DNA of 64,000 bases, from contig NW_019173990.1 of the NCBI RefSeq assembly GCF_001642475.1, positions 1-64,000 on the forward strand. Reading direction: 5' to 3'. Shown piece by piece: positions 24,710-36,213 of this stretch. This stretch comes from Fonsecaea monophora. Lineage: Eukaryota > Ascomycota > Eurotiomycetes > Chaetothyriales > Herpotrichiellaceae. Position 1 is the first letter of the stretch, and every line of letters starts with the position of its first letter. The notes under the pieces are model-generated. The model was not told the origin of the DNA, did no database searches, and worked only from the letters and a program-made list of their open reading frames with translations. A program made the translations under genes and the position numbers.

Positions 24710-26081
24710 ATGTCGACGAATCCCAATCCCGGCTTCGTCCCGGAATCATGGAGTTTATATGGCGTGGGCGCATTCCTGGTGGTCTTGCGACAGTCCGTAC
24801 CAACAAGGCCTTGCGGCCACTGTTCATGAGAAGACCCTTCTAACGTGCCATGTACAGGATCGGGAGGATCAAGCGGGTGGGCATCAAGCACCTTGAAGTC
24901 GACGACGCCCTCATTGGCTTCGGTTTTATTGCCTATACGCTGCTTGTGGTGGCTTTCAACCAAATGCTAGAAGGACCAGGATCCAATTTGATGACACCTG
25001 AGGAGGAGGCTGCGCTCACGCCAGAGATCAAGGAAGGGCGCGTCAGAGGGAGCAAATGGGTTTTTGTGTCTGAACATGCAGAACTACTCACAATCTGGAG
25101 CATGAAGGCTGGTGAGTTCAAAGGGCTGATCCCTTCCCTTTCAGGCCACCTATTGTCCAGGGCGATCGTGAAGTGGACATTGCGTGCTGACAGGGACACA
25201 CCTAGCCATGCTGGTTCTGTATGCCAAGTTGATCGACAAGACACGACAGCGACGATTGCTCTGGGGGGTCGTGATCTGGGTTTGTATCGCTTTTGTGGGA
25301 GATGAACTTGCCCTCTTTACCATCTGCCGTCCCCTTTCTCAGTATTGGGCCGTGCCGGCTGAAAATTGTGAGTTTCTCTCGTGTTCTTTTCATGTTAAAA
25401 ACCCTTCACAATGCTGACATAACCCGCCAAAAAGCGCAATGCTCTAGCTACCAATACTATCAGATTGTCAACGCCGTCTTCAACATCTCGACCGATATCC
25501 TCATCATGCTGATGGGTATCCCACCAGTCTTGTCCGCCCGACTTTCGCTCCAGCAAAAGTTGATTCTCGGCATCATCTTCGGCATGGGCGGCTTCGTGAT
25601 CGTGGCCGCCATCCTGAGGGCCATCTACTGCCTGGTCCCCTCACTGATCTCCTACGTCTACATGAACTGGTACTTCCGCGAAGCCTCCGTGTCCATCTAC
25701 GTGACGACTCTGCCCGGAATCTGGGTGTTCCTTAAGGAGATGTTCCCCATCATCCAGAGACTCACGAGCCGGCCGGCCACCAAACCCACCAATTCCCGCA
25801 CCACCGAGCCGCAAAAGCAGACATCGTACTGGAATGAGCCCAGCAGACACCACCGCAGTCAGTTCGACGCGAAAGACTTGGACTATGATATGGACACATA
25901 CCCAATCAGCAAGTCCATCGTCACCACCACTGAGGGTGACCTCGGCAGTCACGGCGTCCACAGTGACAGTGCACACGGCGATGCGGATTCGACCAACTCT
26001 ATGCGATATGACTCGACACTCAACGAGATCAGGTGCGACAAGACTTTTACCGTTGAGAGGATTCCCCGTGATCGACTTTGA
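24710..26081 (+). CDS. Pth11-like seven-transmembrane protein (fungal rhodopsin-like domain)
   Basis: Plasma-membrane receptor-like protein, 385 residues, of the large SAT4/Pth11-related family. No CFEM domain is attached. Four exons: 24710-24792, 24858-25111, 25194-25367 and 25435-26081. The first splice gives VVLRQIGRIKRVGIKHLEVD, matching the conserved cytoplasmic loop after TM1. THLAMLVLYAKLIDKTRQRR and CSSYQYYQIVNAVFNISTDI, then IMLMGIPPVL, are standard for the family. VYMNWYFREASVSIYVTTLPG marks the last membrane segments. The final 110 residues are polar, Ser/Thr-rich and likely cytosolic. Relatives include receptors acting upstream of G proteins in surface and nutrient sensing. The role and ligand of this copy are unknown. 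Confidence 0.85.
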
Positions 26082-27098
26082 GTGTGGAGCTGAAGAGTGA
26101 TGGAGGGAAAGGTCCGGGAGACTCTCGTACCCAGAAAGAATGCCGCATCGATGCGAAAAAAGAACAAAACCATGCTCACGTTTCCTTGTTGCTCGCAAGA
26201 TTAGCGCCATGTATGTATGATGTTAAGATGCACCAATGCAAAGGGGAGGCCGTCTGTTGTTGTTTTTGACCGTGATAGCTTAGAAATCAGGCTCGATGTA
26301 CCATGTATGTTAGAGATGACATGTCGCAAGACACAACTCACGAGGCTGGCTACGAAAGGATGGGATGGGTGGCTCAGTCTTTCTTGTAACATTGTCCTAA
26401 ATCGACGGAATCGAAGTGTGATTGAGGTCGGCTTGTCTGTCATTTGCCGATTCTGCCCGGTACGAGGCACGTCCCGAGCACGTACAGAGTACATTCATCT
26501 AGGTAAAGACCCGATACTCCGCTTGGGGGGACTGGAAATGGTTTCCGCCCATCCGGCCAGCGTCAAGCTCCTTTGTATATTGCCGGCTTTCATGTAAGTT
26601 GTCCTGTTTTATTTTCAATGTGGCAGCCTACTCGATGATGATTGATGAGAATGACTTCTTCGGTCACCGCGCAGGAAACAACCCCGGGTGTAATCGGTGT
26701 TTGTTTGTGAGCAGCTTGGCAGCCTTGCAGCCTTTTACCGAGTTCGGCCAAGGCTGAGGCTGATGCTGAGGCTGTGCAGGGTTTTTTTCGAGGCAGCCTG
26801 GCCTCCAACCCGCTTGTTTTAATCAAGCACCTGTCCACCCACATCCAGTTCCTCGTTCTCGTCAAGTCTGTCATCCTCACTGTTTGAAACGAGACACCCG
26901 CTTTTCGGACACTTTGTCTTTCAAGGCCCTGACTATCGCGCGCGCAATGGTGTCCTTTTACAGCCCGCAGAAATGACCACAAGACCCTCGCCCGCTGACT
27001 GTCCCCCTGCTAGCGCGATCAGTGACATGATTTTGAATAACAAATGAATTCAAGCCTCACTCTCGCAGATCAACGGCCATAACATAGCATCTCAAGCT
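26082..27098. other. Intergenic region upstream of the coiled-coil protein
   Basis: About 1 kb between two genes in the same direction; presumably the promoter of the downstream gene. It includes a short imperfect GCTGAGGCTGATGCTGAGGC run near 26750. No gene was seen. Confidence 0.5.
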
Positions 27099-28661
27099 AT
27101 GTTTCGGTTCGCAAGTGCCATTCCATCTCTTAGGGGAGTGTCCAATGTATCGACCCAGGATCATCCAAAATCTTCGGGAGAGGCGGATGATCAGGTGCCC
27201 CCATTAACAGCAATCTCCCCGGGTAATGATCATGACGCAACACCCATACAGGGCATACCCTCTTGGGCGCGAGAAATGAGCAACGCACGAGTGAATCGAC
27301 ACAGTCGAGCCTCGTCCATTATCTCCACCCAGTCCAAGTTCACCACAACGACATTGCAAGAAGATGCGCGCAGCATTGACATCAATGTCGGCGGCCAGTA
27401 TTTTCGAATTAGTCGGGATGGCTCCAAAATCACGGCTGATGCACCCCCTCCGTACACCGGGCCAGGCGAAACGTTGCGCTTCCAAAGAGAGCGAACAAGC
27501 GATGTTATGAGCTTAGACAGTCGAATCGAAGCAAGTGTTCAAGATGTCGAGGAAGAGGACTTGGAGGGGGATGGGGCCGTTACTCCGAGGTCAGCATTCC
27601 AAGCCATCGATCAAGATGCTGTTGTCCGAGCCAATCTGTTGGATCCGACACCTATTGAAATACCATCACCCGTGCGACATGATCAGCTTACTCACCGCTC
27701 GTCCTCGGCCACGCTCGTCATCAGCGAGAGCACGTCTACTCCTGTTAGTGAGTTTGACCAAAGCCTGGTCAATGGAGAGGACCCTGGAACTCAGTCTGGT
27801 CGGAATCCAGATTATAGCAGAAGAAGGGTGGTTTCAGAAGATCTGATGCTCGACAGAGACGATCTGACGCCAAAGTCGTCTCCAATGAGGGCATACCGGG
27901 AACGCTTGCCTCGACTTATCACGTCGGGTGAGATTGTGTGGGCCAGTCATCGCCCTCAATTATATCGACAGCGTGCCAACTCATGGGGAGGACGTCCACT
28001 GCAAATCCGGTCCGCTGGCGCAACCTTTGGTGACATGTCTGACAATGGTGTACCACGCTCCCCAGATTATATAGATAGAGACGCACGTGGAATGTTCCAT
28101 TTCCCTACCAGAGCAGCCACGACCCAGATTACCAGTACTCGCAGAGACGGCGAGTCATCAGCCAGTGGACCAATGCCTCTCGACGTGAGCGAGACGTCGG
28201 ACGAAAGCAATACACCTCTACCGATGGACAACGAGAATGATATTTCCCTGCACTACGCGCGGATGATGCGGAAATTGGACTCTTCGCATCGCAAGGCACT
28301 CCTCATCAAGGACAAACAGTTGGCGGAACTTCAGGAGAAACTCAACGAAAAAGACATCGTTTTGAGACAGCAGCTACGGGCCAAAGACTTCATCATTGAC
28401 GACCTCAAGAAACGGTTGAGTAACTTGGAAGGGAACATAGAGGTCATGCTGGAAAAGGCCCGACATCAAGTCGAGGATCTGTGGGAGTCTCGGTGGAAGG
28501 ATCGTGACTTTCATCTGCGAGAGCGCATGAGACGCATCGAGGAGGAAGCCCAGAAGGCCATCGAGCGGATGAAGGCTTGTCAAAATCCGTGCGAAAGATG
28601 CGCGAAAATGGGTGAGGAGAGGGGTGTTGACTTCTACAAGACCCAACGCCGCCAGGAATGA
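27099..28661 (+). CDS. Hypothetical protein with disordered N-terminus and C-terminal coiled coil
   Basis: Single-exon gene for 520 residues that I do not recognise. Residues 1 to about 375 are low in hydrophobic clusters and rich in Ser, Thr, Pro, Asp and Arg, so probably disordered and a likely phosphorylation target. From about 385 to 500 there is a long charged coiled coil (for example KDKQLAELQEKLNEKDIVL). It ends in a small Cys motif, ACQNPCERCAKMG, about 20 residues from the C-terminus. There is no membrane segment or signal peptide. The layout suits a scaffold or cytoskeletal/polarity protein, but no function can be assigned. The long uninterrupted frame with this biased composition makes a real gene very likely. 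Confidence 0.8.
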   Translation: MFRFASAIPSLRGVSNVSTQDHPKSSGEADDQVPPLTAISPGNDHDATPIQGIPSWAREMSNARVNRHSRASSIISTQSKFTTTTLQEDARSIDINVGGQYFRISRDGSKITADAPPPYTGPGETLRFQRERTSDVMSLDSRIEASVQDVEEEDLEGDGAVTPRSAFQAIDQDAVVRANLLDPTPIEIPSPVRHDQLTHRSSSATLVISESTSTPVSEFDQSLVNGEDPGTQSGRNPDYSRRRVVSEDLMLDRDDLTPKSSPMRAYRERLPRLITSGEIVWASHRPQLYRQRANSWGGRPLQIRSAGATFGDMSDNGVPRSPDYIDRDARGMFHFPTRAATTQITSTRRDGESSASGPMPLDVSETSDESNTPLPMDNENDISLHYARMMRKLDSSHRKALLIKDKQLAELQEKLNEKDIVLRQQLRAKDFIIDDLKKRLSNLEGNIEVMLEKARHQVEDLWESRWKDRDFHLRERMRRIEEEAQKAIERMKACQNPCERCAKMGEERGVDFYKTQRRQE

Positions 28662-29583
28662 CCAGGAGGTGACGATCGAAACGAACATTGAGGGAGGATG
28701 AGGTTACTTTGTGCCGTATTTGTAGACGAGAGATGACCTGAGATAAACAGCTGGGACGTATAATGGAGGAATAGGTTTCCAGATATAGGAACCAAGAGAT
28801 ATCCAAGAACCAAGGACAGCGGTGAGGCCTCTGGGATTGTTGTACTTGTACGAGGTAGATACAAATATTAGTGTCTGGTGTTGGCCAACCATTCAGATTG
28901 AGCACTCTGCAGTTTGTCAATGGAGCTTTAGTGACCCCGCCTGTTCCCCTACCGCCCCTTATAGGCGTTGGTTGGCTCTGGCTGAACATAAGTGGGGGTG
29001 AGCGATAGGCGGATGAGAGCCTGGAGAGGAAGTACAGCCTAATGCCTAAGAACCTAAGTGCTTGGGTCCTTTCCCCCGGGACGCGCCTAGGGATCGGGGA
29101 TCGCGCTTTTTAGTTAGAGTGCCAGCCAACCAGAATTAGGCATCATCGCCCAAAACAATCACCGGTGACTTCATTCCCAATCCCCAGTCCGAGTCCTGTT
29201 TCTCGCAGCTTCTCACCCCACGCAGTTTCCTCAACACTTACCATACAACAAAAAACCTCAACAACATCTGGCCTTTTCCCGCCTCCACCTCCACCTCTTC
29301 TCCCCAGGTGACTTCCAGTGTCAATAGTGTAATGGCTCTTCTTTGTTGACTCCTGTACCTTCTTCTCTTCTCTCCTTCTTGACACCTGCCTCTTCCATCT
29401 TGTCTCTCGGTTTGACTCTACCTCATACAACGTCCTCGGATCCCCAATCGACCTGCATTCCTGTGTATGGGCCGACTCGCCCTTCCTCCGTTCGACGGAA
29501 CCTGTCGTTGAGTCCTACTCAGGCAAACTCTCTGTGCCCCTTCCGTCTCCTTCCTCGATTGTGTCCTCGGAAAGAGCTGGGCT
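28662..29583. other. Intergenic region and 5' leader of the acyltransferase gene
   Basis: About 920 bp. The segment from about 29190 to 29583 is pyrimidine-rich (CTTCTTCTCTTCTCTCC style), as common in fungal promoters and 5' leaders. No gene was recognised. Confidence 0.5.
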
Positions 29584-31994
29584 ATGCCGTCTCAGGCACC
29601 ATCGTCCAAGGAGGCTGCCCCCAAGGCTGCCCCGCGCGGGCGAGGCAAGAAGAAGGGCAACCAGCTGCAAAAACCATGGCTTTATGACTTGGTTCTATGG
29701 GCACTCTCAGTTCTGATAGATCTCTTCTTTCGGGAAGTCCATCCCAGAGGAGCATGGAAAGTCCCAAAAACAGGACCTGTCATCCTTGTGGCAGCACCAC
29801 ATGCTAATCAGGTATGCCATATACACACTTCGTGCCTGGCCACTGTACTAACACCCCATAGTTTGTCGACTCTCTGATTCTGATGCGGATTCTCAAACAC
29901 GAGGCCAAGAGAAGGATTTCATATTTAATTGCTGAAAAATCAACGAAACGCAAATTCATTGGGACTCTCTCAGCAGCGATAGGGGCCATCCCTGTTGGCC
30001 GGGCTCTCGACAAAGTCAAGCCAGCAAAGGGCAAGATATTCCTCCCCGACCAAGATAACGATCCTACCTTAATTCAAGGTGTTGGCACCGACTTTACGAA
30101 TGGCGATTTTGAGGTTGGCGGGTTGATAGTCCTTCCAAAAGTGAGAGGCCAGACCCCCAGCACGGAAATCGCAGAGATCATCTCCCCGACCGAACTTCGT
30201 CTCAAAAAGCCCTTTAAGTCGCCAGAGGCTTTGGAGTCCTTGACCGGCAATGGCACCGTTGGTGGGGATACTACAAATGAACAACAGATTGAATCCCGCG
30301 GCTGCTCATTCAAAGTTGCTCCGTATGTGGATCAAACCAAGGTCTACAATGCAGTATTCGACGAGCTCGACGCTGGTGGCTGTATTGGCATCTTCCCGGA
30401 AGGCGGCAGTCATGACCGGCCCGACCTCCTACCTCTGAAAGCAGGTGTGGCGATCATGGCCCTGGGTGCCGAAGCCCAACATCCTGGATGTGGTGTCAAG
30501 ATTATCCCAATCGGTATGAACTATTTTCACGCCCACAAATTCCGATCGAGGGCTGTCATTGAGTTCGGACATCCTATCGAGGTTCATCCCGACCAAGTCG
30601 AAGCATATAAGGCAGGCGACCGGAGAAACGCGGTCGGCTCACTGCTGGAAACAGTGTTCCAGGGTTTAGTGGCTGTAACACAATCGAGCCCGGATTATGA
30701 CACCCTGATGCTTGTGCAAGCGGCTCGCCGACTTTACAATCCGCTAGGGAAGAAACTCCCTCTGCCGTTGGTGGTGGAGTTGAACCGGCGTCTAGTGAAA
30801 GGGTACACGACATACAAGGATGACCCGCGCGTTGTCCAACTGAAAAAAGACGTCCTTGAATACAATCGTCAACTTCGCGCCCTTGGTCTCCGAGATCATC
30901 AAGTGGAATGGGGTAACCCCGCCAAACATCCGTGGTGGCACATTCTTGGAACGTTGATCTATCGACTCGGAGAGCTTTTCTTCCTAGGCATTGGCACTCT
31001 TCCCGGGCTGGCCATGTTTTGGCCTGTCTTTGTTACCACCAAAGTCATATCGTATAAGAAATCCAGAGAAGCTCTTGCGGCATCGACAGTGAAACTGCAG
31101 GGTCGAGATGTTATCACCACATGGAAACTGCTCGTGGCAATGGCATTTGCTCCCGCACTGTACGCCTACTATACCATTATTGTTTCCCTATGGCTGGTTT
31201 ACAATCGGCGCGATGGGTACTATACCCACAGGGTCCCGTGGTGGATGGTGGCCCGCTCATACGTACCCGACTTTGTTCCCATCTGGCTTTTTGCTGTTGT
31301 TTTTCTGATTTTGTGTATCCTCATCACCTTTGCTGCTCTGAGGATAGGAGAAATAGGCATGGATGTGGTCAAGTCGTTACCGCCACTCTTTGTGGCGCTC
31401 AACCCACGCTCCTCTAGCCGATTTGCGAAGCTGCAACGGCGCCGCCAGGCCTTGTCCGAGAAGGTAACCAAGGTGATCAATGAATTGGGACCCGAGGTTT
31501 TCCCCGACTTTGATGCTGCGCGGATTGTGCCAGATGCATACAGAGAAGGAGCGTACCAATCTAGGTACAAAAAGATGCCCGAGGAGCCGAGAATCGAAAC
31601 AACCGAGCCTACGACACCCACTTCTGGTGCTTTCGAAGATCGTACCGGCGAGTCACCTGGTTCGAGGTCGATGTTGCCCTTTGGGTTTCTGCCCTCGAAT
31701 GAAGCCTTCCACAACATTGGCGGATTTGGCTTCTTTGCGTCGCGGCCTACGACACCCAAGAGCCGCAGCAGGAGCAGTTCTGCCGGTGGAGCACTTACCT
31801 CGGCCACCAGCTTAAGATTGACCACGTTGGACCATGATGAAGTCAGCAAGCGCATCCGTGGGGCCATGCGGGAAAGAGGAAGGAAGCGTGAAAGCGAAGG
31901 AGCAGAAACCGGGACGGAAAGCAGCTGGGACATGGCTGATGATGAACGAATGACTCCGACAACAGAAGATGAGGAACCTAAGAAGGACCGGTGA
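29584..31994 (+). CDS. Glycerol-3-phosphate/dihydroxyacetone-phosphate acyltransferase (Gpt2/Sct1 type)
   Basis: Endoplasmic-reticulum enzyme that puts the first acyl chain on glycerol-3-phosphate, starting phospholipid and triacylglycerol synthesis. 786 residues from exons 29584-29811 and 29862-31994. The intron splits the PlsC-type acyltransferase motif, APHANQFVDSLIL, which is complete after splicing. The glycerophosphate-binding block FPEGGSHDRPDLLPLKAGVA is intact, and PIGMNYFHAHKFRSRAVIEF, GHPIEV follow. Two membrane regions lie near residues 440-540 (for example LLVAMAFAPALYAYYTII). The C-terminal 200 residues are polar and Ser/Thr-rich, as in yeast Gpt2 and Sct1 where this tail is phosphorylated. 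The N-terminus is Lys/Arg-rich. Confident assignment; whether it is the GPT2 or SCT1 orthologue is undecided. Confidence 0.93.
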
Positions 31995-32929
31995 GGCGGG
32001 GGAATTGGGCACCACGATGAGAACCATGATGTGAATGTCAAGCATATGAAGGGCGGGCACAAACTGCGAGTGAGTAGAGGTGTCTTGGTCGTCCCAGTGT
32101 TTTACAGTGTGCATTTTTGGACTATTGCTTCGATACCCTTTTTGATAGATGCACCGGAAATGATTTAGCATGTTCAGAGATTCACATCTACGTGTTTTTT
32201 AAGGGAGTAGCCAGTCTGGACTCCGCAAAACCCCAAATTCTAGGAGTTGGAAACAAGATTTCATGGCTAAGAAGCGAGGGGATCGACAATGGGGAAAGAT
32301 GGTAATTCGAAGGGTAGGGGTGGCGTTGTGTTGGACCACTGGACTTGGTAATAATATTAATATGGGGCGCAGGCGTCGGATGGTGGTGGAGACGCCGCCA
32401 GACGCTTCGAGCCTTTGTTTGCATCATGCCAACCACAACACATGCGATCGACCGTCGCAAACCTGCATGAGCCCATCCACACACTCATCGAAACTGCCAC
32501 AGACAAAACATCCTTCTTTTCCCCCTCGTGGTCTCTACAGCATCTCGTTACACATGGTCGGGATATAGCTTTACAGGCCATGCTGCCACTGTTCCTTGTC
32601 CAATCACCATTCTTGTCGAGTCATCGAAGTCTGCAGTCTCCTCTGAGCAACATTTGACCAATACGTGCCACGCCGGGCCCGGGCCCATGTACCACGAGAC
32701 CTCGATCTTTGACTCCTACTTCTGCCGGGACTGCTAAATGAGCTGCTCCTGTTGCTGCTCGCAGTGCTGCATCTCCCATCCCCCCACCTGCAACTACATC
32801 TCGACCCAACGGTCGCTGCTCAGCGCTTCAAATAGGCCTCTCTCCACCTTATAACGACGCCCCCAGTATATCATTTCGGCTTGAAACCACCCCATATCAT
32901 ATACCTCCTTGCTGTTGGCCTCTGCGGAA
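31995..32929. other. Intergenic region upstream of the F-box/WD40 gene
   Basis: About 935 bp, pyrimidine-rich near its 3' end, likely the promoter and leader of the next gene. No gene or repeat of note. Confidence 0.5.
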
Positions 32930-35821
32930 ATGGCTCCCTTCCGTCTAGATGAGGGCTTCTCGGAAGATGTGTCGAGTCAGGAAGAACATGGGCGCATGGC
33001 TACAGCCACAGCCGCAAGCTTTCAAGAGTGGGTCATGACACAGAATGAACAGGCACGCGCCGAAATCGCATACGAAGTCTTGCGAACACTACGAACATCT
33101 AAAATCGCGGCCGTGGTCGAGCGGCTGACACCACTCCTGCATCTCGACCCGTTGGAAAAACTGCCACCAGAGATCACCTCACAGGTATTCTCCTACCTGG
33201 ACGCGGAGACTCTGTTGACTGCTTCACTGGTTTCAAAGACATGGAGAGCACGTATCATGGACACGATGTTGTGGCAGGAGTTGTACAAGAGGGAGGGGTG
33301 GGGTCTTGACACCAAGGAGGTCGGCAAATTTGAGAGCGCCCTCATGCGACAGGAGGCTAAAAGGGCAAGAATGCTGCTATCGGGCCAGCCTCAGCTAAAA
33401 AAACGAGCCACCTCCGACTGGTTGGAGTCAAAGGGGCGGAAAGTCTCTGCGGACGTTTCTCAGTGGAAAGAGCAGCATGGGGTGATAGAGGCTGACGAAG
33501 ACATGAAATCCGAGTCGAGTGATGATCAAGAAATGCAGGATGCTCCTACCAGTATACACAATTCCCCACAGCGGCCGAACAAGAGACAAAGTGCAGATTC
33601 TGGGGATGAGATGGATTATTTGTCGGATGCAGTCCCCAGAGATGACAGTCTTTCCGCGAGCAGAGGTGTTCAGTCCCCTGACCCTCCGATCAAGACAAAG
33701 CTCGTCACCTATGGCTCTAATGGCGAGGAAAAGCTGAATTGGATTCATCTTTATAAGCAGCGCCAGAAGCTGGAACAGAACTGGACCAAGGGTCGATATA
33801 CTACCTTCCAGCTCCCTCATCCCTCTTATCCTCAGGAAGCACATACAGAGTGTGTATACACCGTCCAATTCTATGGGAAATGGTTGGTAAGTGGCAGTCG
33901 CGACAAGACGCTGCGAGTTTGGGATCTGGAGACTCGCCGTTTGAGGGGAAAGCCTCTATCCGGTCACTCTCAGTCAGTGCTCTGTCTCCAATTCGATCCG
34001 ACGGAGAAAGAAGATGTCATCATTTCCGGCAGCAGCGACGCAAGCGTCATCATCTGGCGGTTCTCGACAGGCCAGAAAATCCACGAAATCCCCTCTGCAC
34101 ACGAAGAGTCCGTTCTTAACCTGAGGTTCGATCACCGGTATTTGGTCACTTGTTCCAAAGATCGACGCATCAAAATTTGGAATCGGAAGTTATTGACCGC
34201 GACGGATAAAGATTACCCTCAGGTCAGACGCGGCGGCCAAGCACGGGTGCCATCATATATTGTCAACACTGCGGAGATGGAGCCGTCTCTCTTGGAAGCA
34301 AGGCTCGCCAACGGGTCGATTCGGGCGCTGAAACCATACACGCTTCTGCTGACACTCGAGGGGCACAGCGCTGCCGTCAACGCTATCCAGATTAACGGCG
34401 ATCTCATTGTATCTGCCTCGGGTGATAGACTCATCAAAGTCTGGAATGTCAAGGATGGAAGGTTGATTCGGACGCTACAAGGACATCAGAAGGGAATTGC
34501 CTGTGTCCAGTTTGACGACAGACGTGTCGTCAGTGGGAGTAGTGACAACACCGTGCGGATATTCGACCCCTATTCCAGCGCCGAGGTGGCAGAGCTTAAA
34601 GGCCATACGAATCTTGTGCGGACCGTACAGGCTGGGTTCGGTGACCTCCCTGGAAGTGACGAGGAGGACACGGCCAAGGCAAGAGCCGCGGAGTGGAAAT
34701 TTATCGAAAGTCTCGTGCAAGCGAATTCGGCGGAAGACAGAGCGCACAGTCGACACAATAGGAATGACACCTCGGGAACCTCTCGTTTCACTCTGGGCTC
34801 TAGATTACCACCAGGTGGAGGTGGCAGCAAATGGGGTCGGATCGTTTCGGGATCATATGACGAGACAATCATCATATGGCGCAAGAATGCGTCCGGAGAC
34901 TGGGTTATCGGACAAGTGTTGCGTCAAGACTCTCCATCTCAGAGCCACGAAGTTCGTGCTCGACCGCGGCACGGTGCTGCCACTAGCGTACAGCACGCCC
35001 CGCTACCAGTTATGCAACCTCCCCTCAGCCTCGCATCGCTCACGGCGGCAGGGTACCAACCCCCGCCAGCAGCGGCCCAGCTGGCTCCTTTGGACCTCAC
35101 TGATCCTGCTGAAGCAACCCGTCGAGCTGTCACGACAGCAACATCACAGATCATGCAGCAGGCAATGGGGACATCGATAGCGAACCTGGGCGCAGGCCTC
35201 ACCAACGTCATGAGTATCGGGAGGGTGTTGAATGCCTCGACCGGGACTGGGACTCCGCGTGACAGTCTCAATCTCACTGGCAATCTTAGCCCCAGCTCTC
35301 CGAACCACGGGAACTACGCGCAACCAGTGGTTACTACACAACCCCAGTTAGCTGTTGCCCAGATTGTACAGAATGCGATCATGCAAGCTCGGGCACTGCA
35401 GACTCGGACACAGCAGATGCAAAACCGGCTGTCATCAGGCGAATCATCTACGGGTGGTCAAACCCAGCCTCAGCCTCAGCCTCAGCCACAACAACAACAG
35501 CAACAACAACAGAACCCTCTTCCACATCATCCTGCTCTGCCTCATCCTCAACCCGGACCTTCCCCCGCAGCTGCTGCAGCGCAACAACAATTAGCTCCGC
35601 AACAAGCCCAGGCTCCAGCCAATAACCAACCTGCCGTTGGCCATACTGATGCGAATGCCACGAATGGGGCGAACCAGGTGTCTGTCTCCCGTGTGTTCAA
35701 ACTGCAGTTCGACGCTCGTCAAATCGTGTGCTGCTCACAAGACAGCCGCATTGTCGGATGGGACTTTGCCAACGGCGACCCCGAGATCATCGAAGCATGT
35801 CGATTTTTTGTTGGGCCATGA
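32930..35821 (+). CDS. F-box/WD40 repeat protein, SCF ubiquitin-ligase substrate receptor (beta-TrCP/FWD-1-like)
   Basis: Substrate receptor that would bring phosphorylated proteins to an SCF ubiquitin ligase. Intron-free, 963 residues, from the ATG at 32930. A helical segment at about 30-72 (EIAYEVLRTLRTSKIAAVVE) resembles the dimerisation D-domain of beta-TrCP/Cdc4 proteins. The F-box follows at 75-121 (LEKLPPEITSQVFSYLDAET). WD repeats run from about 303 to 560, with units such as WLVSGSRDKTLRVWDLETRR, and continue with IVSGSYDETIIIW. A Pro/Gln-rich low-complexity region with polyglutamine (35465-35512) interrupts the propeller. A last WD-like unit (QIVCCSQDSRIVGWDFANGD) closes the C-terminus. 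The layout resembles Neurospora FWD-1, the clock-protein ubiquitin ligase receptor, but orthology needs a tree. Confidence 0.88.
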   Translation: MAPFRLDEGFSEDVSSQEEHGRMATATAASFQEWVMTQNEQARAEIAYEVLRTLRTSKIAAVVERLTPLLHLDPLEKLPPEITSQVFSYLDAETLLTASLVSKTWRARIMDTMLWQELYKREGWGLDTKEVGKFESALMRQEAKRARMLLSGQPQLKKRATSDWLESKGRKVSADVSQWKEQHGVIEADEDMKSESSDDQEMQDAPTSIHNSPQRPNKRQSADSGDEMDYLSDAVPRDDSLSASRGVQSPDPPIKTKLVTYGSNGEEKLNWIHLYKQRQKLEQNWTKGRYTTFQLPHPSYPQEAHTECVYTVQFYGKWLVSGSRDKTLRVWDLETRRLRGKPLSGHSQSVLCLQFDPTEKEDVIISGSSDASVIIWRFSTGQKIHEIPSAHEESVLNLRFDHRYLVTCSKDRRIKIWNRKLLTATDKDYPQVRRGGQARVPSYIVNTAEMEPSLLEARLANGSIRALKPYTLLLTLEGHSAAVNAIQINGDLIVSASGDRLIKVWNVKDGRLIRTLQGHQKGIACVQFDDRRVVSGSSDNTVRIFDPYSSAEVAELKGHTNLVRTVQAGFGDLPGSDEEDTAKARAAEWKFIESLVQANSAEDRAHSRHNRNDTSGTSRFTLGSRLPPGGGGSKWGRIVSGSYDETIIIWRKNASGDWVIGQVLRQDSPSQSHEVRARPRHGAATSVQHAPLPVMQPPLSLASLTAAGYQPPPAAAQLAPLDLTDPAEATRRAVTTATSQIMQQAMGTSIANLGAGLTNVMSIGRVLNASTGTGTPRDSLNLTGNLSPSSPNHGNYAQPVVTTQPQLAVAQIVQNAIMQARALQTRTQQMQNRLSSGESSTGGQTQPQPQPQPQQQQQQQQNPLPHHPALPHPQPGPSPAAAAAQQQLAPQQAQAPANNQPAVGHTDANATNGANQVSVSRVFKLQFDARQIVCCSQDSRIVGWDFANGDPEIIEACRFFVGP
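35465..35512 (+). repeat. Coding Gln/Pro repeat of the F-box/WD40 gene
   Basis: Repeated CAGCCT then CAA/CAG codons give alternating Gln-Pro followed by a Gln run. Mixed CAA and CAG codons suggest selection at protein level rather than pure slippage. Confidence 0.85.
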
Positions 35822-36036
35822 GTGACAAATGAATGATCAAAACCCACACGACCACGGAGAAAGAGATGGAACAAACCGAAAAGGGTGACAGGGCTTACTA
35901 CGTCTCATCATTCTCTGATCCAGCTCAAGCAGGAGTTTTTACGGCACAAGGATCAATCAGGGGTCTTGGGTCCAAGCACAGCGTGCATCAAAGGGATCTG
36001 GTTTGGTTGGGGTGTGGATTGGAAAAATCGCCAGCT

Positions 36037-36053
36037 AGTCAGTCAGTCAGTCA
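36037..36053. repeat. (AGTC)4 short tandem repeat
   Basis: Four AGTC units in the 3' region of the F-box/WD40 gene. Confidence 0.8.
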
Positions 36054-36213
36054 GCCCAGCCAGTGAGCCAGGCTCATGTGTAGCGAGTTAGCGTGTAGCA
36101 TGAAGCGTAGGGCACAATGCTATTCTCGCCCTGAGTCCCGCGCGTATATTATGTATGTCCTCCCTCGGTCTGGCATCAAAATCAAATCGAGCCGTGGGTG
36201 AGCCGGACCTTGG

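Noticed and set aside
31220..32062. 280-codon minus-strand open frame
   Set aside because: Antisense to the acyltransferase C-terminal tail; no domain and no splice or start support.
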